NCBI RefSeq assembly: GCF_038624605.1
Contig: NZ_CP152020.1
Span: 434,001-498,000 of the forward strand
Origin: Psychrobacillus sp. FSL K6-4046
Lineage (GTDB): Bacteria; Bacillota; Bacilli; Bacillales_A; Planococcaceae
Length of the DNA: 64,000 nt
Direction of reading: 5' to 3'
Shown: positions 45,913 to 54,357 of the stretch, one piece after another
Layout of the letters: every line of letters begins with the position of its first letter
Numbering within the stretch: the first letter of the stretch is position 1
Translations under genes and position numbers: made by a program
Notes under the pieces: model-generated
Database searches by the model: none
What the model saw: only the letters and a program-made list of their open reading frames with translations
Told to the model about the DNA's origin: nothing

Positions 45913-46503
45913 ATGGCTCGTGAAAGAAAATTTACTGATGAGCATTTGTTTAAGGAAACAAAGGAATTAATTATTCATGATGGCTATGAGGCTTTTACGT
46001 TTAGTAAGCTGGCTTCACGTCTGGGTGTTTCAAGAGGAAGTCTCTATAAATATTATGATAATAAAGATGAGTTAATTTCTGAGTTTCTGATGTATGAGAT
46101 GGCTAGGTTTTTATCGGATTTTGATAAGTTGAATAAAAGTGCTGATTTCCAAACTCAGTTTAATGAGCTGATTGATTTTATTTTTGCGCATAATAATATT
46201 TACGAGGTATTGGATATCATAGGTCAAATTCCTGCACCGACGACAAAACGGGCATTGAATAATAAATCTAGAATAAGCGAATACTATATTAGTATGTACC
46301 AGCAATTTGAAGGGTTTATTGAGCTAGGGAGAAGAGAAGGTCTTATTAAGGAGCATTTGCCTACAGCAGTTTTACTTGGGATGATCTTTCAAATTATTGC
46401 GATTCCCAACCACTTTCATATTCCTGAAGGCGAGTGGGTGGCTTCTATAAAGGAAATCTTGAGCAGTGGAATGTTCAAGGTCGATTCATTGACAGGAAAA
46501 TGA
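45913..46503 (+). CDS. TetR-family transcriptional regulator
   Basis: A 196-residue regulator. Residues 8-55 make the TetR helix-turn-helix (FTFSKLASRLGVSRGSLYKYY). The rest is the helical ligand/dimer domain. ATG 45913 follows GAGGTG by six bases and is preferred over the in-frame GTG at 45904. It is 86 bases before the MMPL gene, and the perfect palindrome between them is the probable operator. Confidence 0.9.
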   Translation: MARERKFTDEHLFKETKELIIHDGYEAFTFSKLASRLGVSRGSLYKYYDNKDELISEFLMYEMARFLSDFDKLNKSADFQTQFNELIDFIFAHNNIYEVLDIIGQIPAPTTKRALNNKSRISEYYISMYQQFEGFIELGRREGLIKEHLPTAVLLGMIFQIIAIPNHFHIPEGEWVASIKEILSSGMFKVDSLTGK

Positions 46504-46543
46504 TAGAAAAGGATAATGAAAAAGTAATATGTTTTTTTATCCA

Positions 46544-46563
46544 AAGTGACACTAGTGTCACTT
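46544..46563. promoter_or_regulatory. Perfect 20-bp palindrome, probable TetR operator
   Basis: AAGTGACACTAGTGTCACTT reads the same on both strands and lies 26 bases before the MMPL start, downstream of a TAATAT-like -10 (46525-46530). Confidence 0.75.
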
Positions 46564-46589
46564 AATAAACCGAGTAGGGAGTGGAATTG

Positions 46590-48689
46590 TTGAAAAAGTT
46601 ATTAGGAAGTGTCACTGATTTTGTAGCCACTAAAAAGGGTATGTGGATTACAATCGGTGCATGGATAGCGATTACGGTCTTACTAACAATATTTGCACCT
46701 GGAGCGGGGGACCATAAAGTATCAAGCGTCACGTCTCTTCCTGAGGATGTCCAATCCGTAGTGGCTCAAAAGCATATTGACGAGCACTTTAAGGATGCAG
46801 AAAGTCTTCCAGCTATTTTAGTACTACAATCCAAGGATTCAGAAATTGATGTAACTGCCCTTGGAGAAGCATTAGATAAAGTAAGTGCAGCAAATATTAA
46901 AGGTGTAAAGGAAGTTGTTCCTTTTAGCAGCCTGCCACCTCAAGCTCTAGCTGGTTTCTTCTCAGAAGACCAAAAGACAGCCGTTGTTCCGTTAAATTTT
47001 ATAACCTCTTTAGAAACTGCTGAATTAGAAAAATCACTAGAAGAAATAAGAGATATAGTTTTGGAAGATACGGGAGCAGATGTTTATATTACTGGCCCAG
47101 CTGGTATTGCGGTAGACACGACTAATTTGTTTGAAAGAGCAGATTTAGTATTGATTTTAGCTACTGTTGGTATCATTTTAATTCTATTAATCGTCATTTA
47201 TCGATCTCCTTTATTAGCAATTATTCCATTATTGGCTGCAGGGATTGTATATCAGGTAGTTAATCAATTGTTAGGTATTCTCGGAGCAGGAGGTCTAGAT
47301 TTAGCAGCTCAGTCATTATCTATTATGTCTATTCTATTGTTTGCAGCTACCATTGATTATTCTTTATTTGTTTTCTCTCGTTATCGTGAGGAACTGAAGA
47401 ATTATGAGAGTAAGTTCGATTCGATGAAGTGGGCAATGAGAGAAACAGGAATACCTGTATTCTTTGCAGGCGGTACTGTTCTTGCAGCAATGCTAGTATT
47501 GTTCTTTGCGAGCTTCGGAGATTATAGAAACTTCGCTCCAATCTTTGGTACTACGATGTTTGTTATTATGTTTGCTTCTGTAACATTAATACCTGCATTG
47601 TTCACATTATTTGGTCGCAAGTCGTTCTGGCCACGCATTCCTAAGTACGGTGAAGGAGAAGAGAAGGTCAGTAAACTATGGAGCAAAATTGGTTCATTCG
47701 TTGTAGGGAAACCAATTGTAGCGGCTCTAATCATACTCGTTATTTTAGTGGGATCTGCTTTGAATATGTTTAACCTTAAGTATGAGTTCGATACGATGAA
47801 GTCCTTCCCAGAGGATATGCCATCACGTATGGGCTATGAGATTATAGAGGAAGAGTTTGCGAAAGGTGATTTAGCCCCAACAACTGTTCTTTTTGAATCA
47901 GAGGAAGAAGTAACGGAGGAAGTTCAAGCAAGTATTTTGGAGCAGCTTCAAAATCAAGAACTTGTAAACTCAGTACGTCCTACTGGTGTATCAGAGGATG
48001 GGTTAGCAGTGCAATACCAATTAACCTTTAAGGACAGTCCATATTCTACTGAATCAATGGATGCTCTCGAGAAAATGATAGAAGAGAAAGAGGATATCAT
48101 TTCTGCATCGGATGCTAGTGGCGATCTTTATTTTGCAGGTGAGACAGCTGCTCAAGTGGATGATCGAGCAGTTAATGATCGTGATTTAATCATTATCGTT
48201 GTATTAGAAACGATCTTGATCTTCATTCTATTAATCGTGTTGACAAAGTCTATTAAAATGCCTATTTACATGATGGGAACCATTCTTTTATCATTCTTAG
48301 CTGCATTAGGCTTAGGGATGTTCTTATCTAACTTATTCTTTGATATTGATACTATCAGTAATCGAGTTCCTTTGTATTCCTTTGTGTTCCTCGTTGCGCT
48401 TGGTATAGACTATAATATCATTTTAATATCTCGTTTTATGGAGGAACGTCAAAAGCATTCAGTAAAGGATGCTGTTCAAATTGCAGTTTCTCATACAGGA
48501 GGAGTAATTTCCTCTGCCGGGATTTTATTGGCAGCTACATTTGCTGTCTTAATGACTCAGCCAATTCAATTATTGTTCGTATTCGGCTTCATTGTTGCGG
48601 TAGGTATTATTCTCGATACCTTCTTAATTCGAGGTATTTTATTACCGGCTTTAATTGTCTTGTTTGAAAAGGATAAAAAGAATAAGTAG
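46590..48689 (+). CDS. MMPL/RND-family membrane transporter (YdfJ type)
   Basis: A 699-residue protein of the size of B. subtilis YdfJ (about 720). Each half has one helix, a large extracellular domain (residues 40-180 and 390-525) and five more helices. MMPL signatures are seen in IDYSLFVFSRYREE (near 255) and GIDYNIILISRFMEERQ (near 610), with the proton-relay Asp in each. It exports lipids or drugs by proton motive force in this family. The start is TTG 46590 or 46587 behind AGGGAGTGG. Regulation is probably by the preceding TetR protein. Confidence 0.88.
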   Translation: MKKLLGSVTDFVATKKGMWITIGAWIAITVLLTIFAPGAGDHKVSSVTSLPEDVQSVVAQKHIDEHFKDAESLPAILVLQSKDSEIDVTALGEALDKVSAANIKGVKEVVPFSSLPPQALAGFFSEDQKTAVVPLNFITSLETAELEKSLEEIRDIVLEDTGADVYITGPAGIAVDTTNLFERADLVLILATVGIILILLIVIYRSPLLAIIPLLAAGIVYQVVNQLLGILGAGGLDLAAQSLSIMSILLFAATIDYSLFVFSRYREELKNYESKFDSMKWAMRETGIPVFFAGGTVLAAMLVLFFASFGDYRNFAPIFGTTMFVIMFASVTLIPALFTLFGRKSFWPRIPKYGEGEEKVSKLWSKIGSFVVGKPIVAALIILVILVGSALNMFNLKYEFDTMKSFPEDMPSRMGYEIIEEEFAKGDLAPTTVLFESEEEVTEEVQASILEQLQNQELVNSVRPTGVSEDGLAVQYQLTFKDSPYSTESMDALEKMIEEKEDIISASDASGDLYFAGETAAQVDDRAVNDRDLIIIVVLETILIFILLIVLTKSIKMPIYMMGTILLSFLAALGLGMFLSNLFFDIDTISNRVPLYSFVFLVALGIDYNIILISRFMEERQKHSVKDAVQIAVSHTGGVISSAGILLAATFAVLMTQPIQLLFVFGFIVAVGIILDTFLIRGILLPALIVLFEKDKKNK

Positions 48690-48697
48690 AAATAATG

Positions 48698-48742
48698 AAA
48701 GCTTGAACCGTTAGGGATTCTAATGGTTCAAGCTTTTTACGT
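48698..48742. terminator. Terminator after MMPL gene
   Basis: AAAGCTTGAACC / GGTTCAAGCTTT stem followed by TTTACG. Confidence 0.8.
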
Positions 48743-48786
48743 GGATGAAGGAGTAAAAAAAACATCCTTACCCATACTATAGACAC

Positions 48787-49515
48787 TTATGGATGCAAAG
48801 ACATTGAATGTATTTCAATAAGCTCTGAGACAGTTACAAACTGATATCCCTGCCGCTGAAGCTCAGGAAGTATTTCTTCCAGTGCTTTAATAGTTTGAGA
48901 ACGGTCCCCTCCAGAATCGTGGAATAAAACAATGTTGCCTGGCTTCACACCTGATAATACTTTTTTAACAATTTTCTTTGTACCTGGTCTTTTCCAATCC
49001 TCTGTATCCTGATGCCAAGACCACATAATTACTTTATAACCTTCATCAATCGCAGTGTTAATAATTTTGTCATTATACTGGCCACCTACTGGCCGATAAA
49101 AAATGGGGTAGGTTCCTGTTATTTTATGAACTATATCATTTGTCTTTTCTAATTCTTCCTTTAGCTTAGCTGGGGAAATGGTTAGTGGATGTGTATACGT
49201 ATGGTTGGCGATCTCATGTTCATCTGTCCCCATTCTAGAAACAACCTCTGGATACTTCTCAACTCTTTCGCCAATAACAAAAAAAGTTGCTTTTGCATCA
49301 TATTTTTTTAATAAATCTAAAACCTGCGGTGTATATGTAGGATGAGGACCATCATCAAAGGTAAGGGCGATCACCTTCTCATCTGTTTTTATCTCCCACA
49401 TAACATAGCCCTTCTCTTCGTAATAAGGTCGCCCCTTATCCATGGCGGAGGTAGTATAACCAATGCCAAAAAGCACAAGGAATACTACTCCAATTTTAAT
49501 GACAAGTGACTTCAT
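48787..49515 (-). CDS. Polysaccharide deacetylase
   Basis: A 242-residue NodB-homology protein exported or anchored by an N-terminal hydrophobic helix (residues 5-24). TFDDGPHP (Asp pair of motif 1), HTYTHP (motif 2), YRPVGGQYND (motif 3) and LFHDSGGDR (motif 5) are present, so it should be active. The target is peptidoglycan or another N-acetylated glycan. AGGAGGAA precedes the ATG. Single gene. Confidence 0.9.
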   Translation of the reverse strand: MKSLVIKIGVVFLVLFGIGYTTSAMDKGRPYYEEKGYVMWEIKTDEKVIALTFDDGPHPTYTPQVLDLLKKYDAKATFFVIGERVEKYPEVVSRMGTDEHEIANHTYTHPLTISPAKLKEELEKTNDIVHKITGTYPIFYRPVGGQYNDKIINTAIDEGYKVIMWSWHQDTEDWKRPGTKKIVKKVLSGVKPGNIVLFHDSGGDRSQTIKALEEILPELQRQGYQFVTVSELIEIHSMSLHP

Positions 49516-49641
49516 TTATATTCCTCCTTGTAGCATATTTGGCGGAAGTATTATTTAAGTTATTGTTGCCCTAGCAAATAAGAATATACCAGACCAAACA
49601 CTCCCATTAAATGCAAGATGACTACTGGCGCGATGATTACA

Positions 49642-49676
49642 GAATGATTACAGGTGCCTGGCTCCTGTAATCATTC
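49642..49676. repeat. Palindromic repeat copy 2
   Basis: GAATGATTACAGG / CCTGTAATCATTC, a perfect 13-bp stem around TGCCTGGCT. Intergenic. Confidence 0.75.
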
Positions 49677-49686
49677 CGCAATCTAA

Positions 49687-49732
49687 AAAAATGCTTGGGA
49701 ACTAGATTTGACTAGTCACCAAGCATTTCTAT
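49687..49732 (-). terminator. cotJ operon terminator
   Basis: On the minus strand AAATGCTTGG / CCAAGCATTT stem with an inner TGACTAGTCA, followed by T run, directly after the cotJC stop. Confidence 0.8.
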
Positions 49733-50302
49733 TTAGAATATTTTTTTCTGATCTCTATCTTCTATAAGTAATTCCACCGATTCTCTAAATCTTAAGGAGT
49801 GAATATTTTCCCTTTCTCTAAGGAAACGAAGTGCATCACTTACACCTGGATCATCACAAATGTCGATTAACCATTGGTATGTCGCGCGTGCTTTTTCTTC
49901 TGCGGCAATATCCTCATATAAGTCTGCAATTGGATCACCTTTTGATTGAATGTAAGTAGCGGTAAAAGGAACACCACCAGCATTTTCATAGAATAAAGAG
50001 TGCCCATGATTAACAAAATGAGGTCCAAGGCCAGCTTTTTCTAATTGCTCAGGAGTTGCATCCTTTGTTAATTTATAAATCATAGTAGCAAGCATTTCTA
50101 GGTGAGAAAACTCTTCTGTTGAAATGTCGGTAAGAATTCCAATTACTTTATCAGGAACCGTGTATCGCTGGTTCATATAGCGCAAAGCAGCTGCGAGCTC
50201 TCCATCGGCTCCACCGTACTGTTCCATAAGATATCTAGCAAGCATTGGGTTGCATGTCGTAACTTCTACAGGATAAAGCAGCTTTTTCTCATAAACCCAC
50301 AT
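49733..50302 (-). CDS. cotJC: Spore coat protein CotJC (manganese-catalase-like)
   Basis: A 189-residue ferritin-like four-helix protein of the Mn-catalase family, found in the spore coat. The metal-ligand Glu and His residues are in STEEFSHLEMLATMIYKL and AAEEKARATYQWLI, with RERENIHSLRFRE last. The ATG at 50302 follows AAAGGAGAAA. An in-frame start 20 codons earlier overlaps cotJB and is rejected. Third gene of cotJABC, made in the mother cell during sporulation in Bacillus. Confidence 0.95.
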   Translation of the reverse strand: MWVYEKKLLYPVEVTTCNPMLARYLMEQYGGADGELAAALRYMNQRYTVPDKVIGILTDISTEEFSHLEMLATMIYKLTKDATPEQLEKAGLGPHFVNHGHSLFYENAGGVPFTATYIQSKGDPIADLYEDIAAEEKARATYQWLIDICDDPGVSDALRFLRERENIHSLRFRESVELLIEDRDQKKIF

Positions 50303-50315
50303 TAGTTTTCTCCTT

Positions 50316-50582
50316 TCAAATTTGCCATGGCCATGGAGTAGAGTTCCAGCGCCAGCCAACATCTAATGCTTGCTTGGAGGGAGTAGTCATTAATGAAAGC
50401 GGACCATACTGAGCTTCATATTTCTTCCTTACTGCAGCTGCATTTTTTATAGCCATACGCCATTGCTCCAAAGCATCTAAATCATCTGGATGTGTATCGG
50501 TGTAGAGAGTCAGCTCTACGACAACAAAATCCATTTGCTGGACTTGTTTTAATAGATTCCATTGGTGATCGCTTGATGTCAT
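50316..50582 (-). CDS. cotJB: Spore coat peptide assembly protein CotJB
   Basis: An 88-residue protein matching CotJB (LYTDTHPDDLDALEQWR, GWRWNSTPWPWQ at the C-terminus). In B. subtilis it is needed for assembling CotJA and CotJC into the coat. It begins inside the last codons of cotJA (ATGA overlap), behind GGGAGGAGGG. Confidence 0.95.
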   Translation of the reverse strand: MTSSDHQWNLLKQVQQMDFVVVELTLYTDTHPDDLDALEQWRMAIKNAAAVRKKYEAQYGPLSLMTTPSKQALDVGWRWNSTPWPWQI

Positions 50583-50797
50583 GATATTCCCTCCTCCCTA
50601 TAAAATCCATCGACAAACTGTGGCCATAAAGAGCCTTGCATTAATGCATCTGCTGGTGTATTTTGCGGTAATCCAGGTTGTTGAAAATTAGTAAATAGCT
50701 GTGGAGGAAGCACAAACTTTCTAACTAAAATAGGGGGGCAAGGATCCCGTGGAGAAACGTATGGCTTATAACTACCCCGAAACTGCCAATTTTCCAT
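50579..50797 (-). CDS. cotJA: Spore coat protein CotJA
   Basis: A 72-residue Pro-rich protein matching CotJA (PYVSPRDPCPPI, FVLPPQLF, ADALMQGSLWPQF). First gene of cotJABC. AAGGAGTGA precedes the ATG. A sigma-E promoter is expected, but only a weak CATAGGTT-like -10 is visible about 40 bases upstream. Confidence 0.93.
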   Translation of the reverse strand: MENWQFRGSYKPYVSPRDPCPPILVRKFVLPPQLFTNFQQPGLPQNTPADALMQGSLWPQFVDGFYREEGIS

Positions 50798-50915
50798 CTT
50801 TAATCACTCCTTCAAACCAACCTATGTAAAAAAACATAAAATAAGACTAGAAGGACAACCCAAAAAACATTTTTAATAACCACTGCAGCGTCTCGGCAAG
50901 GCAAGGGACATAAAA

Positions 50916-50946
50916 AATGTTACAGGTGCCTGGCACCTGTAACATT
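50916..50946. repeat. Palindromic repeat copy 3
   Basis: AATGTTACAGGTGCC then T then GGCACCTGTAACATT, a perfect palindrome with 15-base arms and one central base. Between the AEC gene terminator and cotJA. Confidence 0.85.
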
Positions 50947-50969
50947 CTCGATCCTTTAGATACTTTTAC

Positions 50970-50998
50970 AAAAAAAGACCACCTAAGAAAGGTAGTCG
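50970..50998 (-). terminator. Terminator of AEC permease gene
   Basis: On the minus strand GACTACCT / TAGGTGGTC stem and T7. Confidence 0.75.
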
Positions 50999-51027
50999 GT
51001 AAACGGGCTTTAGAAAAGCTTTAGATA

Positions 51028-51933
51028 TTAAATTCCGAGAAAAAATAAAACGAATGGAATGGTAAGGATACTGAGAATAGTAGTTATAAAGGTTGTAAAG
51101 GATACTAAATCTGGTTCAGTTCCAAATTGTAAAGAAAGCATCGTGGTGTTTGCAGCTGTTGGCATGGCAGCTTGAATGATAAAAACCGTTTTAAGTAAGT
51201 CATTTAGCGGTAGAAAAAACATAATGGCTGCTGCCAGTAAAGGTGAAACAAACATTCGAACAACCGTTGCTGTCGTAACAAATCGATATGCAACTTTTTT
51301 TCTTGAGATTACTGCCAATTGCATACCGAGCACAAGCATGACGGTCGGAATAGAAGCATCTGCAGCTAGTCCCACACCTTCCATTACGGACTGAGGCACA
51401 GTCACATGTAGCACTTGAAGGAGAACTCCCAGTAAGGATGCATAAACTAATGGCATTCTTAAAACCTTATGTACAGCCTGCTGCCAGGTAGCTTTCTCCT
51501 CTCCACCTAAAGAGGCAAAAAAGATTCCAATGGTGTTCATGATCAAACCGTGGAAAACCATTATCACAACAGCATAATCAAATCCAACAGCCCCTAAAGC
51601 AAAGAGAACAACTGGTGCTCCGTAGTTCCCGCTATTAGGAAAAACACTCCCTAAAATTAATGCTGCTAACTGAGGACGAGTAGTCTGCATAAAAAGCGAA
51701 GAAAGCCACACGACTCCCAATAAGCAAAAGGTTAAAAGGAGACATGCTCCTAGAATATATACATAATCAATCGACAACTCATGCGTATAAAAAGTACGAA
51801 ATGCTAAGAAAGGAGACATAAGATAAAGCGCAGCTGAAGAAATAGATTTAATATCAAACCCTATCAACCTCTGTCCTATAAAACCAATAAAAAAGATAAT
51901 AAAAACCGGCAAAATAATCAGCAATAAATCCAT
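51028..51933 (-). CDS. AEC (auxin efflux carrier) family permease
   Basis: A 301-residue membrane protein with ten predicted helices. FPNSGNYGAPVVLFALG near residue 97 and AAMPTAANTTMLSLQFG near 255 are the two family crossover motifs. Bacterial members carry malate or other organic acids, and the substrate here is not known. AAGGGGTGGG precedes the ATG. Single gene with its own terminator. Confidence 0.88.
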   Translation of the reverse strand: MDLLLIILPVFIIFFIGFIGQRLIGFDIKSISSAALYLMSPFLAFRTFYTHELSIDYVYILGACLLLTFCLLGVVWLSSLFMQTTRPQLAALILGSVFPNSGNYGAPVVLFALGAVGFDYAVVIMVFHGLIMNTIGIFFASLGGEEKATWQQAVHKVLRMPLVYASLLGVLLQVLHVTVPQSVMEGVGLAADASIPTVMLVLGMQLAVISRKKVAYRFVTTATVVRMFVSPLLAAAIMFFLPLNDLLKTVFIIQAAMPTAANTTMLSLQFGTEPDLVSFTTFITTILSILTIPFVLFFLGI

Positions 51934-51964
51934 CCAAACCCACCCCTTAACATATCTTCAAATA

Positions 51965-51987
51965 TTACAGGTGCCAGGCACTTGTAA
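51965..51987. repeat. Palindromic repeat copy 4
   Basis: TTACAGGTGCC-A-GGCACTTGTAA, one mismatch between the arms. Intergenic upstream of the AEC gene. Confidence 0.75.
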
Positions 51988-52133
51988 CATAAACAAACAA
52001 AAACAAAAAAAACAAGACAAAGCAAAAACAGAACAAAGACAAAAAACAAAAAACTAGTCCGGTATCCGTAATATATATAACTATATCATTTGTGGAATCT
52101 TTTTTCTGAAATAGTTTTATGGTTATGTTAAAA

Positions 52134-52156
52134 TTATATCGTATTATACGATATAA
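52134..52156. promoter_or_regulatory. Perfect palindrome upstream of MarR gene, probable operator
   Basis: TTATATCGTA-TTA-TACGATATAA, 10-base arms, 16 bases before the MarR start codon. Fits autoregulation of a dimeric winged-helix repressor. Confidence 0.7.
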
Positions 52157-52172
52157 AAACGGGGGATAAAAA

Positions 52173-52592
52173 ATGAGTATACAATTAAATCAACTAAATC
52201 AGTATTGGACTGACATTTATTTTTATTTACATTATCCACATGTGGATAAAATAACTCATCAAGCAGTACGAATACTTCAACTTCTGGATAAACATTCGGA
52301 TGCTGGAATTAATGAAGTAGCAAAGGTTTTAAAGATTTCACATAACACTGCATCAGAACATGTCAAAAGGCTAATTGAGAAAAATTACATTGTTAAAGAG
52401 AGAAGTGGAGAGGACCAGAGAAGAGTTATTCTTCGATTGACCGGATTAGGATCCGATGTTTTATATCGAAACACAAGTCTGGATGATCAAAAATTATCGA
52501 AAGTCTTAGATCAACTATCGCAGGAAGAAAAAATAATAATTGAAAAAGCATTTCAAACCTTAAGTGAGGTAGCAAAAAAATGTACATTTTAA
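52173..52592 (+). CDS. MarR-family winged-helix regulator
   Basis: A 139-residue regulator. Winged helix at about residues 30-95: GINEVAKVLKISHNTASEHV is the helix-turn-helix and RSGEDQRRVILRLT the wing with the usual D-x-R. It overlaps the next gene by 13 bases, so it is co-transcribed with the DUF3147 membrane protein. AACGGGGGAT precedes the ATG. An operator-like palindrome lies directly upstream. Confidence 0.88.
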   Translation: MSIQLNQLNQYWTDIYFYLHYPHVDKITHQAVRILQLLDKHSDAGINEVAKVLKISHNTASEHVKRLIEKNYIVKERSGEDQRRVILRLTGLGSDVLYRNTSLDDQKLSKVLDQLSQEEKIIIEKAFQTLSEVAKKCTF

Positions 52593-52927
52593 TGAAGGTT
52601 ATTATATCCGCTATTATCATAGCTATGGTAACGGAGATTTCGAGGAGATTTCCCACCTATGGAGGTATTATTGCAGCATTGCCTTTAGTGAGCTTACTTA
52701 GTATTGTTTGGTTGTATGTTCAAGGAGAGCAATCCTCTACGCTGAGCAAGTTCGCTTTAGGAGTGCTTTGGGGATTCCCAGCCACCGCTGTAATGCTACT
52801 GATTGTATATCTGGCATTACAAAATTCGTTGCATCTTTTTGTTTCCATTTTGCTAGGGATTGCTGGGTGGCTGTTCTTCTTATACATACAAGAAACCGTG
52901 GTTACTTACATTAAGCACATCGTCTAA
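52580..52927 (+). CDS. DUF3147-type small membrane protein
   Basis: A 115-residue protein with four predicted membrane helices (residues 3-22, 28-47, 60-80, 88-108) and the FPTYGGIIAALPLVSLLSI segment of DUF3147. No known function. It is translated from within the end of the marR-type gene and is probably its regulatory target. It may act as a transporter or its helper. Confidence 0.8.
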   Translation: MYILMKVIISAIIIAMVTEISRRFPTYGGIIAALPLVSLLSIVWLYVQGEQSSTLSKFALGVLWGFPATAVMLLIVYLALQNSLHLFVSILLGIAGWLFFLYIQETVVTYIKHIV

Positions 52928-53049
52928 TGAGAGGCTGGTGTTGTTGCCACAGCACAGGTGGCAAATGAGGAAGCGCTTGTTTTGAATAAACTAAAAGAAA
53001 TTGCAAAAGAATTGTAGACAAAAACACATTTGAATTAATTGACATTTTT

Positions 53050-53089
53050 TATAGTCATTTTGACAATTATAGTTGTCAAAATGACTATA
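53050..53089. promoter_or_regulatory. 17-bp inverted repeat at XRE gene promoter
   Basis: TATAGTCATTTTGACAA and TTGTCAAAATGACTATA flank six bases. A promoter TTGTCA-N17-TATATT (53073-53101) lies in the right arm, so a protein bound here would block it. Confidence 0.75.
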
Positions 53090-53120
53090 ATTGTATATAT
53101 TGGAAGAGAGGAGGCGGGGA

Positions 53121-53324
53121 ATGGTGAAAAGCCGTTTAAAGGAGTTAAGAGCAAGAGATGGACTCAATCAGACTGAACTAGCTAAGTTAGCTAGGATTTC
53201 TAGGCAAACTATTAGCTTAATAGAGCGAGAAGAATATATGCCTTCTATATTAATAGCTGTACGTATAGCTAGAATTTTTAATGAGCCTGTAGAAAATGTC
53301 TTTTTAATAGGGGAGGAAGAATAA
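53121..53324 (+). CDS. XRE-family HTH regulator
   Basis: A 67-residue Cro/C1-type repressor that is almost only the DNA-binding domain (LNQTELAKLARISRQTISLIE) with the FNEPVENVFL end typical of small Bacillus regulators. ATG 53121 follows GAGGCGGGG. An upstream in-frame ATG at 53091 would lie inside the promoter. It overlaps the DUF3169 gene by one base and probably represses its own operon through the inverted repeat. Confidence 0.88.
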   Translation: MVKSRLKELRARDGLNQTELAKLARISRQTISLIEREEYMPSILIAVRIARIFNEPVENVFLIGEEE

Positions 53325-54022
53325 TGAAAAAGATGTTCACAACAATTGTTAGTTTACTGCTCGGAGGGGTAGCTGGTTTTACGATCACCTATGCTATCAT
53401 GATGGGCAAAGATCAGGGTCGCGAGGCATGGGACCATCCTGTAAATCTGATTTTATATATTGTTTTGGCTATGATTCTAACTCTTTTAGTAATCGGTCTT
53501 GTGTTTATAAGGAAGATAAAAATAGTTAATTCCCAAACATTTGATGGGGAACAAGAGGATTTAATGGAAGAGTACAAATACAAAAAGGTCGCTGATTTGG
53601 GTATAGCTGCTAATATTTCACAGGTCTTATCTATATTAGCGGTTGCAGTTTCTATTCTAATGACAAACAATACAATTTTACAAATTGGTTTTATACTTTT
53701 GTTCATAGCTAGCTGGACCATTCCGATGTTTAGTGCAAATTTTATAAAGACAAGTTATCCAGAAAGAAACCTTCCGAGCATCCAATCAAAGGACTATGAG
53801 CAACGGCTTATGGACTCTATGGATGATGGGGAGAAGTACGTGACCTTACAAGGACTTTATAAATCGCATCGATTATTCAACCTGTTTATGCTCACTGGTA
53901 TTAGTTTAGCTGTTGCATTTTCTTACTTTAGCGAGCAATCGCAAATTTTTTCTATAGCAGTAATGTGCTTAGTCTTGCTGGTAGTGAACACAAGCTATTT
54001 AGTAGTTGTACGCAATAAATAA
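53324..54022 (+). CDS. DUF3169-type membrane protein
   Basis: A 232-residue protein with six predicted membrane helices in three pairs, and a central charged loop (SQTFDGEQEDLMEEYKYKK). It matches the DUF3169 family, usually found beside a small XRE regulator as here. Function unknown. The ribosome site is GGGGAGGAA within the end of the preceding gene. Confidence 0.8.
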   Translation: MKKMFTTIVSLLLGGVAGFTITYAIMMGKDQGREAWDHPVNLILYIVLAMILTLLVIGLVFIRKIKIVNSQTFDGEQEDLMEEYKYKKVADLGIAANISQVLSILAVAVSILMTNNTILQIGFILLFIASWTIPMFSANFIKTSYPERNLPSIQSKDYEQRLMDSMDDGEKYVTLQGLYKSHRLFNLFMLTGISLAVAFSYFSEQSQIFSIAVMCLVLLVVNTSYLVVVRNK

Positions 54023-54036
54023 GGGGGATTTTAAAA

Positions 54037-54219
54037 ATGACAACGGGACAATTGCTTTTATGGATAATAGGTTTATCTATACTTTTATATTTTATTATCA
54101 AGTGGGGAGTAAAAAATGGGATTAATGAGTCTATGTTAGTCTCAGAGGAAGCTAGAAGGAAATATCGACAAGAACAAGAAGACAAGGTGCAAAGGTCCAT
54201 AGACGATTTAAAGAACTAA
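54037..54219 (+). CDS. Small single-pass membrane protein
   Basis: A 60-residue protein with one membrane helix (residues 5-25) and a charged C-terminal helix (EARRKYRQEQEDKVQRSI). It follows DUF3169 by 14 bases behind AAGGGGG, so it is the third gene of the operon. I do not recognise a family. A weak inverted repeat (TAAGCCA / TGGCTTA) at 54233-54277 may end the transcript. Confidence 0.65.
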   Translation: MTTGQLLLWIIGLSILLYFIIKWGVKNGINESMLVSEEARRKYRQEQEDKVQRSIDDLKN

Positions 54220-54310
54220 GATTTCTTATTTCGGTAAGCCACCACCACAGAAATCCAAGCAGCCATGATGGCTTATCTTTTATACTTGCTCGCTGTTTGT
54301 TTATTAAAAT

Positions 54311-54351
54311 AAAAACTGATACCTGTCTCTAAAATAAGACAAGTATCAGCA
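54311..54351 (-). terminator. Terminator of YjzC-like gene
   Basis: On the minus strand CTGATACTTGTCT / AGACAGGTATCAG stem followed by TTTTTATTTT. Confidence 0.85.
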
Positions 54352-54357
54352 ACTTAG

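Noticed and set aside
50798-50850. Sigma-E promoter of cotJ operon
   Set aside because: Expected from B. subtilis, but the visible -10 and -35 matches are too weak to annotate.
52928-53018. Apparent C-terminal fragment (AQVANEEALVLNKLKEIAKE) after DUF3147 gene
   Set aside because: Only about 30 codons, no start; too short to call a pseudogene.
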